A stretch of 64,000 nucleotides of DNA from Croceibacterium aestuarii (lineage in GTDB: Bacteria; Pseudomonadota; Alphaproteobacteria; Sphingomonadales; Sphingomonadaceae), in the NCBI RefSeq assembly GCF_030657335.1, contig NZ_CP131039.1:2434501-2498500 (forward strand). Direction: 5' to 3'. The first letter of the stretch is position 1, and each line of letters starts with the position of its first letter. Below, piece after piece: positions 16,452-26,013 of this stretch. The notes under the pieces are model-generated. The model was given only the letters and a program-made list of their open reading frames with translations, had not been told where the DNA came from and ran no database searches. Made by a program: the position numbers and the translations under genes.

Positions 16452-18968
16452 CTAGTAGATCCCGCCCTGCTCGGCAGCGAAGTTCTCCTGCTGCTCGCCA
16501 TTGGACGACGAGCTGCGCGAGGGGCCTTTCTCGACCCGTCGCAATTCGGCGAGGATCATGTTGCGCATTGCATCGATTTCGTCCTGGCGCTTCTTCCGCC
16601 GCGGCTCGGTATCGGGCTTGAAGGCCTCCCAGATGACCGGCGTCAGCGGATCGCTGGTCGGCTCGGCATCGAAGACGCGGGTGCCGGTGCGTCGGTCGAT
16701 ACGGACCATTCGTATGCCCTTGGGCGCGAGGAACGGGCGGCCGCTCCAGCGGTCGCGCGTCGCCTCCACGAACTGCTTCATGATCGGCCCCGCGGTGTTG
16801 CCGCCCTGGACCCAGCCGCCGAGATTGCGCGGCTGGTCGAAACCGACGTACATTCCGGCGATCATGTCGGGGCCGCCGCCCACGAACCAGGCGTTGGTCG
16901 GGCCGCTCGTGGTCCCTGTCTTGCCCGCCAGAGGCATTCCCAGCGAGCGCAGCCGCACCGCGGTGCCGCGCTGGACGACCCCTTCCATCATGTGCAGCAC
17001 CTGGAAGGCCGTGCGCGGATCGAGCACCTGCTTGCCGTTGTCGCCGAGGCGCGGCATCGGCTTGCCGTCCCATTCGGGCATGTTGCAGCCGGTGCAGGCC
17101 CGGTTGTCGGAGCGGTAGATGACCTTGCCCCGGCGGTCCTGCACATAATCTATCAGCGTGCCCTTGTGCTGCTGCCCGTGGTCGAACAGCGCCGAATAGG
17201 CATTGACCATGCGCATCACCGTGGTGTCGCCGGCTCCGAGCGCGAAGGCGGGGTAGTTTTCGTAGTCGCCGATGCCGACGCGGCGGAACGTGTTGGTCAC
17301 GTTCTCCATGCCGGCGTCCATCGCGATGTGCACCGTCATGAGGTTTCGGCTCTGTTCGAGCCCCCAGCGCATCGTGTGCTCGCCGCCCCCGCCGCCGCCG
17401 AAGTTGCGGAAGCATTTCTCGCCCAGGTTGGCGCCCTGATAGTAGCAATAGGTCTGATCGGGGACCATTGTCGCCGGGGTCATTCCCTGGTCGAGACCGG
17501 TGGCGTAGACGAACGGCTTGATGGTCGATCCGGGCTGGCGCAGCGCCTGCGTGGCGCGATTGAAATCGCTCAGCCGGCTGTCGAACCCGCCCTGCATGGC
17601 GACCACTCGGCCGGTGTGCGGGTCCATCGCCACGAACCCGCCGGAGACTTCCGGGACGGTCCTGACCGCCCATGAGCTGCCGTTCGGTGCAGCGGCGATC
17701 ACGTCGCCCACCTTGAGCGCGTCGGGCAGCCCGGTGAGCGGCGCCTCCTCTCCGCTGGCGAAGCCGATCCGCGCCGCGTTGCCGCTGCGCTCGGTCACGA
17801 CGCCGATGCGCCAGTTCTTGTAGTTGATGCCGAGATAGCTGCTGGCCAGCTGCTTCTTCAGGTCGCCCTTCTCCGGGTCGATCTTCGCCACCGGCCCGTG
17901 CCAGCCCTTGCCCGCCGAATAGCGCAGCAATCCGTCGCGCAGCGCGTCGCGAGCGGCATTCTGCATCTCGGGGTCGAGCGAAGTGCGTATCCACAGGCCG
18001 CCGGCATAAACGCTGTGCGGGCCGTCGTCGGCCTGCTCGCCGTACTTGTCGATGAGCTCGCGGCGCACTTCCTCGAGGAAATAACCGGCATCGACCGAAC
18101 GCGGGTCCGAACGCTGGGTAGCGAGACCCAGCGGAGCCGCCTTTGCCGCTTCGGCCTGGGCCTGCGTGATGTGACCGTTGTCGACCATCTCGTCGAGAAC
18201 GTAGTTGCGGCGCTCTATGGCGAGGTCGCGGTATTTGCTGCGGCCGTAACGTTCCGGCGCCTTGGGCAGGATCGCCAGGAAGGCCATTTCGGGCAGAGTC
18301 AGCTGGTCCACATCCTTGTCGAAATAGGCCCGGCTCGCCGCCTGCACGCCGAAGCTGCGCCGCCCGAGCGGGATTTCGTTCAGGTAGAGGGTGATGATTT
18401 CCTGCTTGGACAGCACACCCTCGATGCGCCGCGCGAGAATCATTTCCTTGAGCTTGCGGGTAATCGAATATTCGTCGCCGACGAGGATGTTCTTGGCGAC
18501 CTGCTGGGTGATGGTCGACCCGCCGACCGCTCGTTCGCCCGAACCGATCTTGCTGACATAGTCGATGACCGCGCCGACGAAGCCGCCGAAGTCGATGCCG
18601 CCGTGAGTCCAGAAGGTCTTGTCCTCAGCCGAGGTGTAGGCATTTATCAGCTGGGCCGGGAAGTCCTGGAATTCGAGCTGCACGCGGCGTTCGCGGGCAT
18701 AGGAATGGACGATCTCGCCGTCGTCGCCGCGCACCACGCTTGGCAGCGGCGGTTCGTAATCGACAAGCTTGCCGGCGTCGGGAAGGCCGCTGGCAAGCAC
18801 CGTCCAGCCGACGATCCAGACGACGAGGAAGGCGCCCAGTGCGCCCGAGACCCACTTGAACCACCACTTGCCGCGCCACTGCTGCCTGAACCACGTGACG
18901 AGCCCGCCGGCATCGCGGCGGATGCGATAGCGGAGGTACTCGCCGGTAGACTGGTCGGTGTCGGCCAT
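16452..18968 (-). CDS. mrcA: Penicillin-binding protein 1A
   Basis: Bifunctional peptidoglycan synthase, 838 aa, with one N-terminal transmembrane anchor (about 40-60). Glycosyltransferase domain: SAEDKTFWTHGG with the catalytic Glu near 115, and GGSTITQQVAKN. An OB-like insert is around 370-460. Transpeptidase domain: SxxK at Ser481-TIK (PGSTIKPF), SRN in LEQSRNLMTV, KTG at 683 (GKTGTTSG). The C-terminal tail is polar. Its neighbour, the amidase, also acts on peptidoglycan, and the order rne/amidase/PBP1A looks like a conserved cell-wall block. Confidence 0.96.
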   Translation of the reverse strand: MADTDQSTGEYLRYRIRRDAGGLVTWFRQQWRGKWWFKWVSGALGAFLVVWIVGWTVLASGLPDAGKLVDYEPPLPSVVRGDDGEIVHSYARERRVQLEFQDFPAQLINAYTSAEDKTFWTHGGIDFGGFVGAVIDYVSKIGSGERAVGGSTITQQVAKNILVGDEYSITRKLKEMILARRIEGVLSKQEIITLYLNEIPLGRRSFGVQAASRAYFDKDVDQLTLPEMAFLAILPKAPERYGRSKYRDLAIERRNYVLDEMVDNGHITQAQAEAAKAAPLGLATQRSDPRSVDAGYFLEEVRRELIDKYGEQADDGPHSVYAGGLWIRTSLDPEMQNAARDALRDGLLRYSAGKGWHGPVAKIDPEKGDLKKQLASSYLGINYKNWRIGVVTERSGNAARIGFASGEEAPLTGLPDALKVGDVIAAAPNGSSWAVRTVPEVSGGFVAMDPHTGRVVAMQGGFDSRLSDFNRATQALRQPGSTIKPFVYATGLDQGMTPATMVPDQTYCYYQGANLGEKCFRNFGGGGGGEHTMRWGLEQSRNLMTVHIAMDAGMENVTNTFRRVGIGDYENYPAFALGAGDTTVMRMVNAYSALFDHGQQHKGTLIDYVQDRRGKVIYRSDNRACTGCNMPEWDGKPMPRLGDNGKQVLDPRTAFQVLHMMEGVVQRGTAVRLRSLGMPLAGKTGTTSGPTNAWFVGGGPDMIAGMYVGFDQPRNLGGWVQGGNTAGPIMKQFVEATRDRWSGRPFLAPKGIRMVRIDRRTGTRVFDAEPTSDPLTPVIWEAFKPDTEPRRKKRQDEIDAMRNMILAELRRVEKGPSRSSSSNGEQQENFAAEQGGIY

Positions 18969-19034
18969 AGCGCGCCGCCCCTAGCACGCGGATTCAGAGT
19001 GAGGGAAGTTGGTTTGAGACAAACCGAACCAGCC

Positions 19035-19904
19035 TCACACCCCGGCCTGGCGCGCGAAGTAAATCTTGATCGCGCGCGCCATGACCTTGGCAAAGCGTTC
19101 GCGTCCCTCGGGCGAAGACAGCCGTTCGGCATCGTTCGGGTTGGTCACGAAGCCGCTCTCGTAAAGCACCGAAGGCACGTCGGGCGCGCGCAGCACGGCG
19201 AGCGCCGCCGAGCGCAGCGGTTGCGGGTGGAATTGCAGCACGCCCTTGCCTTCGCGCACGATCAGGCCGGCGAAGGTGGCCGAGCTTCCCGAAGTGCGCC
19301 GCTGCGCCAGGTCGACGAGGATCGAATTGACCGCATCGCTGCGCCCGGCCAGAGTCACGCCGTTGACCGTATCGGCGCTGTTCTCGCGGGCGGCAAACCG
19401 CGCCGCTGCCTCGCTCGATGCCTTGTCCGAAAGGGTGTAGACGCTGGCGCCGGTGACCTGGTCCTTTTCGCCTGCGGAATCGGCGTGAATTGAAAGGAAC
19501 AGGTCGGCGCCGAGCCGCCGCGCTATCTCGGCCCGTTCCTCCAGAACGAGGAACCTGTCGTCGGACCGCGTCAGCGCGACGCGGATGCCGCCCTCCCTGA
19601 CGAGTTCGTCGCGCAGCGCCCGAGCCAGACCCAGCGCCAGGGTCTTCTCCTTGAACCCTTCGCCAACCGCGCCCGGATCGTGGCCGCCGTGGCCGGCGTC
19701 GATCACCACCAGCGGGCGGCTGGCGTCCTGCGGCCCCTCGATCGGCGGAAGGCCGACATGCGCACCGGGCTCGGGAAGAATGATGCGGATAACGTAGCTG
19801 CGGCCCAGCACCGGCACCGACACCGTCAGCCCCAGCAGGTACAGCCCCCCGACGAGCGCCACCGGCAGCAGGAATATCATGAGGATTTGCAGGCGATGCC
19901 ACAT
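19035..19904 (-). CDS. N-acetylmuramoyl-L-alanine amidase
   Basis: Zinc amidase (Amidase_3, AmiC type) that cleaves the peptide stem from MurNAc during cell separation; 289 aa with an N-terminal hydrophobic segment (about 8-30). Zinc and catalytic residues are visible in VVIDAGHGGHDPGAVG, KEKTLALGLARAL, LFLSIHADS and the C-terminal VLYESGFVTNPND. The start is ATG 19904. It precedes PBP1A by 66 bases on the same strand, so co-transcription is likely. Confidence 0.94.
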   Translation of the reverse strand: MWHRLQILMIFLLPVALVGGLYLLGLTVSVPVLGRSYVIRIILPEPGAHVGLPPIEGPQDASRPLVVIDAGHGGHDPGAVGEGFKEKTLALGLARALRDELVREGGIRVALTRSDDRFLVLEERAEIARRLGADLFLSIHADSAGEKDQVTGASVYTLSDKASSEAAARFAARENSADTVNGVTLAGRSDAVNSILVDLAQRRTSGSSATFAGLIVREGKGVLQFHPQPLRSAALAVLRAPDVPSVLYESGFVTNPNDAERLSSPEGRERFAKVMARAIKIYFARQAGV

Positions 19905-20353
19905 TCGGGCGCATGGTTATCGGTCGCCGGCCCCTCGTCACAAGGTATTTTTGCCACTTCGCGCAACAACCTTGCCCGATTGTGAAGCCGTTGCTATCTG
20001 CTTCCACGACCGGGAGAAACATCTTCCGGCCCTTCCCGGAAGCCCCGTTTGCGGCTTAATCCGGACTTGCATACAGGTTGATGCCATAGTGACAAGAATG
20101 TGCCCTCCTACCCCGTTGCAGCCCTTGGCTGGCAGCGCGGTGGCCGGTGCATGCGCGCAGATCGCAACCCTGCGCCTCGTCGCCATGACAGACACGTCAA
20201 GCCGCGCCGGCGCGATCCATCGCACCGGCGCCCTTTCATCGTCCGGCCGCGCCCACGGGTGCGCCGGAATATTCACAGAGATGCGTGGCCACGCGCTTGC
20301 CCGGGTTTTCACCCGGCGCAAGGCAAAGTCGCGGCGCGCATGGAGACAATTCA
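19905..20353. promoter_or_regulatory. 449-base divergent region between the amidase and rne genes
   Basis: No gene is supported here; frames that are open look random. It must hold the promoters of the amidase (minus) and rne (plus). Visible structure: a 7-bp hairpin CTTCCGG/CCGGAAG at 20023-20042 and a stronger hairpin right before the rne start, listed separately. I could not pick a convincing -35/-10 pair for rne. The length is compatible with a long rne leader like those used in RNase E autoregulation. Confidence 0.5.
20296..20322 (+). promoter_or_regulatory. Stable hairpin in the rne leader
   Basis: CTTGC-CCGGGT, loop TTTC, ACCCGG-C-GCAAG: an 11-bp GC-rich stem with a single bulged C, ending 31 bases before the rne ATG. 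There is no T-run, so it is not a terminator. E. coli rne is autoregulated through a leader hairpin that RNase E recognises; assigning the same role here is inference from position and structure only. Confidence 0.5.
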
Positions 20354-23062
20354 ATGGCAACGCGCATGCTCATCGATGCGCGCCACCCGGAAGAAACCCG
20401 GGTGGCGGTGCTCAAAGGCAACCGGATTGAGGAATTCGATTTCGAATCTGCCGATCACAAGCAGATCAAGGGAAATATCTATCTAGCCAAGGTCACCCGG
20501 GTCGAACCGTCGCTTCAGGCGGCGTTCGTCGATTTCGGCGGCAACCGGCACGGCTTCCTCGCCTTCAACGAAATCCACCCCGACTATTACCAGATCCCGA
20601 AGCAGGATCGCGAGGCCCTGATCGCCGAAGAGCAGGCCCATGCCGAGGAAGAGGCGGCGCTCCGCGCCTCCGAAGACTTCGACGACGACGACGAACCGCT
20701 CGATCGCGACGACGAGGACGATGACGACGACGGCGACGGTGTCGAGGAAATCGACACCAGCGAAAAGGACGACGTCGCCACCATCGAGGACGGCCAGGTC
20801 GAGAATGGCGAGGACGAAGATGATGATTCTTCGTCCGAGGACGAAGGCGAAAGCACCGAAAGCGACGAGGACGACGCCGGTCAGGCGCGCGGCCGCGGTC
20901 GTGGTCGCGGTCGCCGCCAGGGCCGCAGCCGTGCCAAGGAAATGGACGAGCTGCGCTCCAAGCGCCTGGCGCTGCGCCGCCGCTACAAGATTCAGGACGT
21001 CATCCAGCGCCGCCAGGTGCTCCTCGTCCAGGTCGTCAAGGAAGAACGCGGCAATAAGGGCGCCGCGCTGACCACCTATCTGAGCCTTGCCGGCCGCTAT
21101 TGCGTGCTGATGCCGAATTCGAGCCACGGCGGCGGCATTTCACGCAAGATTTCCAGCGCAGCCGACCGCAAACGGCTCAAGTCGATCGTGGGTGAGCTCA
21201 AGCTGCCCAAGGCGATGGGCCTGATTGTTCGCACCGCCGGCCTCCAGCGCACCAAGACCGAGATCAAGCGCGACTTCGACTACCTCGCGCGGCTGTGGGA
21301 CGAAATCCGCGAAAACACGCTGAAATCGACCGCGCCCGCGCTGATCCATTCCGACAGCGACCTGATCAAGCGGGCGATCCGCGACATCTACAACCGCGAG
21401 ATCGAGGAAGTGGTGGTCGAGGGCGAGGACGGCTATCGCTCGGCCAAGGAATTCATGAAGCTGCTGATGCCCAGCCACGCGCGCCGGGTGAAAGCCTATT
21501 CCGATCCCGTCCCGCTGTTTCAGCGCTACGGCGCTGAAGATCAGCTGTCGGCGATGTACGAGCCTGTCGTCCAGCTCAAGAGCGGCGGCTACCTGGTCAT
21601 CAACCCGACCGAGGCGCTCGTCTCGATCGACATCAACTCGGGCCGCTCGACCAAGGAACACGGGATCGAGCAGACCGCCCTGCACACGAACCTCGAAGCG
21701 GCGCGCGAAATCGCACGCCAGCTGCGCCTGCGCGACATGGCCGGGCTCGTGGTGATCGACTTCATCGACATGGAATACGGATCCAACGTCCGCAAGGTCG
21801 AGAAGGCGATGAAGGACGCGCTCAAGAATGACCGCGCGCGCATCCAGGTCGGCCGCATCTCGGGCTTTGGTCTGATGGAGATGAGCCGCCAACGCCTGCG
21901 CACCGGCGTTCTCGAGGCGACGACGCGCTCGTGCCCGCATTGCGACGGCACCGGCCTGGTCCGTACCGCCTCGTCGGCAGGTCTCAGTGCCTTGCGGTTG
22001 ATCGAGGACGAAGCGGCCAAAGGCAAGGGCAGCGTGATCACGCTCTACGCCTCGACCGAGGCGGCGATCTACCTGCTCAACGCCAAGCGCGCCGATCTCG
22101 CAGAAATCGAGGAACGCTACGGCGTTTCGGTCGAAGTGGTGCCCGAAGGCGAAGAAGAGGGCGCCAAGATGCGCGTTGGCAGCTCCGGCCCGCGTCCGAC
22201 ATCGACGCCCAAGTTCGAGGCCATTGTGGACGAAGACGACGGCGGCGACGATGCCGAATTCGACGAAGCCGACGACGACGACGATAATGACGACGGCGAA
22301 CGCGACAGCGATAGTGATCGGTCGCAGAAGCGCCGGCGCCGCCGCCGCGGCGGACGCGGCCGCAACCGTCAGCAGGACGACGAGCCCCGCTCGGACGACG
22401 AGGACGGCGACGAGGCTTCGGGCGAGCGCCCGTCGGGCGACGACGGCGAAAGCGGCGAGGACCGGCCGAAGAAGCGCCGCCGTCGCCGCGGCGGACGCGG
22501 GCGCAATCGCCGCCGCGAAGAAGGCGCCGACGATGAGAATGGTGAAGGTGCCGAGGGCGGCGAAGGCGAACAGGCCGAAGTTCGCGAGCCGGCTCAGGAC
22601 CCTGTAGCCGAAGCACCTGCCCCGGAGGAGAAGCCCAAGCAGCGCCGTTCGCGCCGCAAGAAGCCGGCTGAAGGCGAACCCGCAACCGCGCTCGAAGAAG
22701 CGACCGAACAAGCGCCAGTGGCCGAGGACGCTCCGTCGAAACTCGCCGCGGAGGGCGTGGAAGCTCCGGTGACCGAGGAAAAGCCCAAGCGCCGCTCGCG
22801 CAAGAAGAAGATCGAAGACGTGCCGGTCGAGGCCAGCGAGGCTCCGGCCACGGCGGAACCCGATGGCGAAGTGGAGGCGAAGCCCAAGCCGAAACGCACG
22901 CGCAAGAAAAAGGTCGAAAACGAAGCCGAGGCAGCGTCGGGGGACGAAAGCCCCGTCCCCGCTCCGGCTGCAGCGAGCGGCACCGCCGACATCGAGGAGC
23001 AAACAGCCGAGGATGCCGGCTCACCGCGTCGCGGCTGGTGGCAGCGCACGTTCGGGGAATAG
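20354..23062 (+). CDS. rne: Ribonuclease E
   Basis: Essential endoribonuclease and degradosome scaffold, 902 aa. The N-terminal S1 domain (GNIYLAKVTRVEPSLQAAFVDFGGNRHGFL) is interrupted by a highly acidic insert of about 100 residues (around 95-195) ending in a GRGRGRGR stretch, then resumes at IQDVIQRRQVLLVQV. The catalytic DNase I-like domain has Asp426 in VSIDINSG and Asp469 in VVIDFIDM; the Zn-link is C527-x2-C530 (CPHCDG). After about residue 620 come acidic stretches alternating with two Arg-rich repeats (KRRRRRRGGRGRNR and KKRRRRRGGRGRNR) and Lys-rich blocks, probable RNA- and partner-binding regions. The start ATG 20354 follows GGAG. Confidence 0.96.
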   Translation: MATRMLIDARHPEETRVAVLKGNRIEEFDFESADHKQIKGNIYLAKVTRVEPSLQAAFVDFGGNRHGFLAFNEIHPDYYQIPKQDREALIAEEQAHAEEEAALRASEDFDDDDEPLDRDDEDDDDDGDGVEEIDTSEKDDVATIEDGQVENGEDEDDDSSSEDEGESTESDEDDAGQARGRGRGRGRRQGRSRAKEMDELRSKRLALRRRYKIQDVIQRRQVLLVQVVKEERGNKGAALTTYLSLAGRYCVLMPNSSHGGGISRKISSAADRKRLKSIVGELKLPKAMGLIVRTAGLQRTKTEIKRDFDYLARLWDEIRENTLKSTAPALIHSDSDLIKRAIRDIYNREIEEVVVEGEDGYRSAKEFMKLLMPSHARRVKAYSDPVPLFQRYGAEDQLSAMYEPVVQLKSGGYLVINPTEALVSIDINSGRSTKEHGIEQTALHTNLEAAREIARQLRLRDMAGLVVIDFIDMEYGSNVRKVEKAMKDALKNDRARIQVGRISGFGLMEMSRQRLRTGVLEATTRSCPHCDGTGLVRTASSAGLSALRLIEDEAAKGKGSVITLYASTEAAIYLLNAKRADLAEIEERYGVSVEVVPEGEEEGAKMRVGSSGPRPTSTPKFEAIVDEDDGGDDAEFDEADDDDDNDDGERDSDSDRSQKRRRRRRGGRGRNRQQDDEPRSDDEDGDEASGERPSGDDGESGEDRPKKRRRRRGGRGRNRRREEGADDENGEGAEGGEGEQAEVREPAQDPVAEAPAPEEKPKQRRSRRKKPAEGEPATALEEATEQAPVAEDAPSKLAAEGVEAPVTEEKPKRRSRKKKIEDVPVEASEAPATAEPDGEVEAKPKPKRTRKKKVENEAEAASGDESPVPAPAAASGTADIEEQTAEDAGSPRRGWWQRTFGE

Positions 23063-23087
23063 CTTCGCCCGGCAAGGATCCCAGAAG

Positions 23088-23121
23088 AGGCCCCCGTCGC
23101 GCGTGCGCCGGGGGCCTTTTT
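23088..23121 (+). terminator. Rho-independent terminator of rne
   Basis: AGGCCCCCG (23088-23096), a 12-base GC-rich loop that can pair further, CGGGGGCCT (23109-23117) and a T5 run (23117-23121), 26 bases after the rne stop. This is a textbook intrinsic terminator. Confidence 0.9.
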
Positions 23122-23205
23122 CGTGCCGGCGGATCGATGCCCGCCAGGACCGCGGCCTGCCTCGCTCGCTGGGAATGTCCGTAAGCGAAACGTCGCCCTG
23201 ACTGC

Positions 23206-24174
23206 CTAGGGTTCGGCCCGGCTGTTCCACCAGCCGGCGAGCAGGCTGCCGATGATCACGTGCCACACAGCCGAGAGCGCCGCGGGAACCGGGGCGAGCG
23301 CGGCCTGCACCGCGTCGGGAAACTGCGCGGCGAAGGCCGGCGCCTTGGCGAGCCCCGAGCCAAGTCCCGAGTTCTGCATTCCGACCTCGATCGACACCGT
23401 GCGCTGTTCGATCGGACCCAGCCCGAACACCCGCGCCGCCACGTGGCCCAGCGCAAAGCCGAAGGCGTGGAGCAGGAAAGTCGCCAGCAGCAGTTGCCGA
23501 GCGTTCTCGCGGATCAGGTCCTTGGCCCCGCCGACGATGCCGCCGACGATCAGCACGACGAGCACCGCGGCGACGAGCGGCAACCAGTCGCCCACGCGCC
23601 TCGCGAACCCGGGCAGGAATTCGCTGATCAATGTGCCCACCACGACCGGGACCAGCACGATGGCCAACATGTCGCGGAACAGCGCCCAGCGGTCGATATC
23701 GACATAGGTCCCGGCGAGGGCGCCGGTGAGCAAGGGGGTCGCCACCACCGCCACCAGCGTCGAGGTCATGGTCATGGCCACCGACAGCGCGAGATTGCCC
23801 CGCGCCAGATAGGCGACGATGTTCGAGGCGGTTCCGCCGGGGCAGCAGGCGACCAGGATCAGGCCCACCGCGAGGCCCTGCTCGAGCCCCAGCGCGCGGG
23901 CCACGGCGAAACCGGTCAGCGGCATGATCGTGAACTGGGCCACGACGCCGATCGCCAGCGCCTTGGGCATGTGCGCCAGCGCGCGGTAGTCGGCAAAGGT
24001 CAGCGTCAGCCCCATCGCCAGCATGATCACGCCGAGCGCGACCGAGAGCAGCGACTGCCCGGCCAGCGTTATCGAGCCGTCGGTCATCCACGTGAAGAGC
24101 GCAGGCTGGAACCATGCGAGCGCAGCGCCGGCCAGCGTCATCAGCGCAAAGTTTGCCGTTATGGCGCGAATCAC
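23206..24174 (-). CDS. Bile acid:sodium symporter (BASS) family transporter
   Basis: Inner-membrane transporter of 322 aa with about nine to ten spans. The family pattern is clear: MLAMGLTLTFADYRAL early, the motif VACCPGGTASNIVAYLARGN, the Na+-site helices, and EVGMQNSGLGSGLAKAPAF in the C-terminal half. The family imports organic acids, pantothenate or bile acids with sodium; the substrate is not deducible. It converges on the rne terminator. Confidence 0.92.
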   Translation of the reverse strand: MIRAITANFALMTLAGAALAWFQPALFTWMTDGSITLAGQSLLSVALGVIMLAMGLTLTFADYRALAHMPKALAIGVVAQFTIMPLTGFAVARALGLEQGLAVGLILVACCPGGTASNIVAYLARGNLALSVAMTMTSTLVAVVATPLLTGALAGTYVDIDRWALFRDMLAIVLVPVVVGTLISEFLPGFARRVGDWLPLVAAVLVVLIVGGIVGGAKDLIRENARQLLLATFLLHAFGFALGHVAARVFGLGPIEQRTVSIEVGMQNSGLGSGLAKAPAFAAQFPDAVQAALAPVPAALSAVWHVIIGSLLAGWWNSRAEP

Positions 24175-24294
24175 CGGCGCCCCTCCTTCATGCGCGAGCC
24201 CTGTCGCCGGGCGCTAGCCCAGCCCGGCCCGCGCGCCAACCAGATCAGGACGGCTGGAGCGGTCCGACCGGGCCGGAATTGACTGGCGCGACGT

Positions 24295-25908
24295 TCACCC
24301 CTCGCTCGGCAACTTGCACTGGAAGCTTTCGGGCTTCGTGGCGTCGCCTCCGGTGTACTGGGCATGAGCCGGGAACTGGCACAGCGGACGGCTTGCGCTG
24401 CCGTCGCTCCGGCTGGCTATCGGGCGATCGGGCGCCTTGCCCTGCTCTACCCAGGTCACGAGGTCGCTCAACAGGTCGAAATTGTCGAAGCTCTCGCCGC
24501 CGCGGCAGTGAAGCATCCCCGGCACCATGTAGAACCGGCTCGCCTCGGCAAACCGGGGGCCGTTGGTGGCCAGCGCGCGGGTCCACCAGTCCCACGTCGC
24601 CCAAGGGCTGAAGAAGAAGTCCGACGTGCCGTGGTAGAAGATCGTCTTGCCGCCGCGATCGAGGAAGGTGTTGAGGTTGGTCCAGTAATTGGTGTCGACC
24701 AGCCGCTGCATCGCATCGTGGTGCGCCGCCCAGGCGGCGGCGTCGACGTCGTAGCTCAGGTCGCGAATGGCCGGACCGAACGGTCCCGGCGCGCCGGTCG
24801 GCAGCAACCCGCCCATCGGATCGACGATCCCCGTGTCGTAGGGATAGCGCGGATAGACCAGGTGGCCGAGCGAATCGAGCGTCGGCTGGAAGCCCTGGTC
24901 GAGCGCGCCGGCCACCTTGGCGCTGAGGCAGCCCTCGTTCTGTCCCGGCTTGCAGACAAGCTTCTTGGGGTCGAAGCGGCACTGGGCGACGTTCTCGATC
25001 ACTCCGTCCTCGAGCCCGTCAAGCGTGTCGCACTGGTCGAGGATGCCCTGTTTGATCACTGCCCGTACGGCCGGGGGAAATATCTCCGAGACGATCGGCT
25101 TGCCCTCCGCGTCGCGCGGCGCGGCCTGGTTGAAGGCGACCTTCATCCGGTCGAGCGCGGTGTTCGAATCCCCCGTCATCATCGCCGGGGCGCCGACGAT
25201 CACCCCGTCGAACAGCTCGGGATAGCGCTCGATCGCCAGCATCCCCTCGCGCCCGCCGGTCGAGCAGCCGGTCATGTAGCTGTGAGCCACGGGGCTGCCG
25301 TAATAGGTTTCGGTGATCGCCCGCGCCGCCTTGGTCACCGTCGGCAAGCTGCTCTCAGCGAAGTCGAGCGCGGCGCGCTGGTCGGCGCTGAAGCTGCTGT
25401 CCCACACGGTGCCGGCGTGGCCGCTGTCGTGCGCCACGACCGCGAAGCCGCGCGCCAACGCCGGGGTCATTCCCGCCGCGACCGGGCCCCAAGGCTGGCC
25501 GACGGTCCCGTTGAGCCCGCCGCCGCCCATCATGAGGAAACGCCCGCTCCAGTCCTGCGGCAAAGCCAGCGCGAACTGGATGCCGTAGGTCTTGCCGCCG
25601 GCGCCGGTGCGCTTGTCGATAATCCCCTTGACCAGGCAGTGCGCCGGCAGGTGGGTGGTGTTGGTGAAAGGCCCCTGCCCGACCGTGCCCGCCGCGGCGG
25701 CGGCAACTTGCGTGGCCGAGGTGATTTCGAGCCTATCGCCAAAACTGCGTCCCACGAGGCGGGCGCAGTCCTTCTCGCCGAGAGCGGGACCGGCCAACCG
25801 CTTGCCGCTCTCACGGGGCAGCGAGGCCGGCGACGATTGTGCCGCGCCGCTGGTCGCGGTCGCTCCGGCAAGCATGGCGGCAAGGATCAAGCTGGCGGAC
25901 TTGTGCAT
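24295..25908 (-). CDS. Tannase/feruloyl esterase family hydrolase
   Basis: Exported alpha/beta-hydrolase, 537 aa, with a signal peptide (MHKSASLILAAMLAGATATSGAAQ). It shows the family CS-D-HC arrangement: TGCSTGGREG with Cys215-Ser216 and, near the C-terminus, MLHCRGGE, where the Cys neighbours of Ser and His form a disulfide in characterised members. A calcium-site-like DTLDGLEDGVIENV is present. Substrates of the family are phenolic esters such as feruloylated polysaccharides or tannins. ATG 25908 follows GAGGGAGATACC. Confidence 0.9.
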   Translation of the reverse strand: MHKSASLILAAMLAGATATSGAAQSSPASLPRESGKRLAGPALGEKDCARLVGRSFGDRLEITSATQVAAAAAGTVGQGPFTNTTHLPAHCLVKGIIDKRTGAGGKTYGIQFALALPQDWSGRFLMMGGGGLNGTVGQPWGPVAAGMTPALARGFAVVAHDSGHAGTVWDSSFSADQRAALDFAESSLPTVTKAARAITETYYGSPVAHSYMTGCSTGGREGMLAIERYPELFDGVIVGAPAMMTGDSNTALDRMKVAFNQAAPRDAEGKPIVSEIFPPAVRAVIKQGILDQCDTLDGLEDGVIENVAQCRFDPKKLVCKPGQNEGCLSAKVAGALDQGFQPTLDSLGHLVYPRYPYDTGIVDPMGGLLPTGAPGPFGPAIRDLSYDVDAAAWAAHHDAMQRLVDTNYWTNLNTFLDRGGKTIFYHGTSDFFFSPWATWDWWTRALATNGPRFAEASRFYMVPGMLHCRGGESFDNFDLLSDLVTWVEQGKAPDRPIASRSDGSASRPLCQFPAHAQYTGGDATKPESFQCKLPSEG

Positions 25909-26013
25909 GGTATCTCCCTCTCGCCGCAGGGATACCGCATCATGCACGGCAGGCAAGGCCTCCGCGGTCCGCCGGCACTTCGCGGCGCCCAGCGGGTTTC
26001 CGAGCCGCGCCGC

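Noticed and set aside
21140-23002. A 620-codon open frame antisense to rne
   Set aside because: Composition mirrors the acidic/basic repeats of RNase E and shows no domain; rne is certain.
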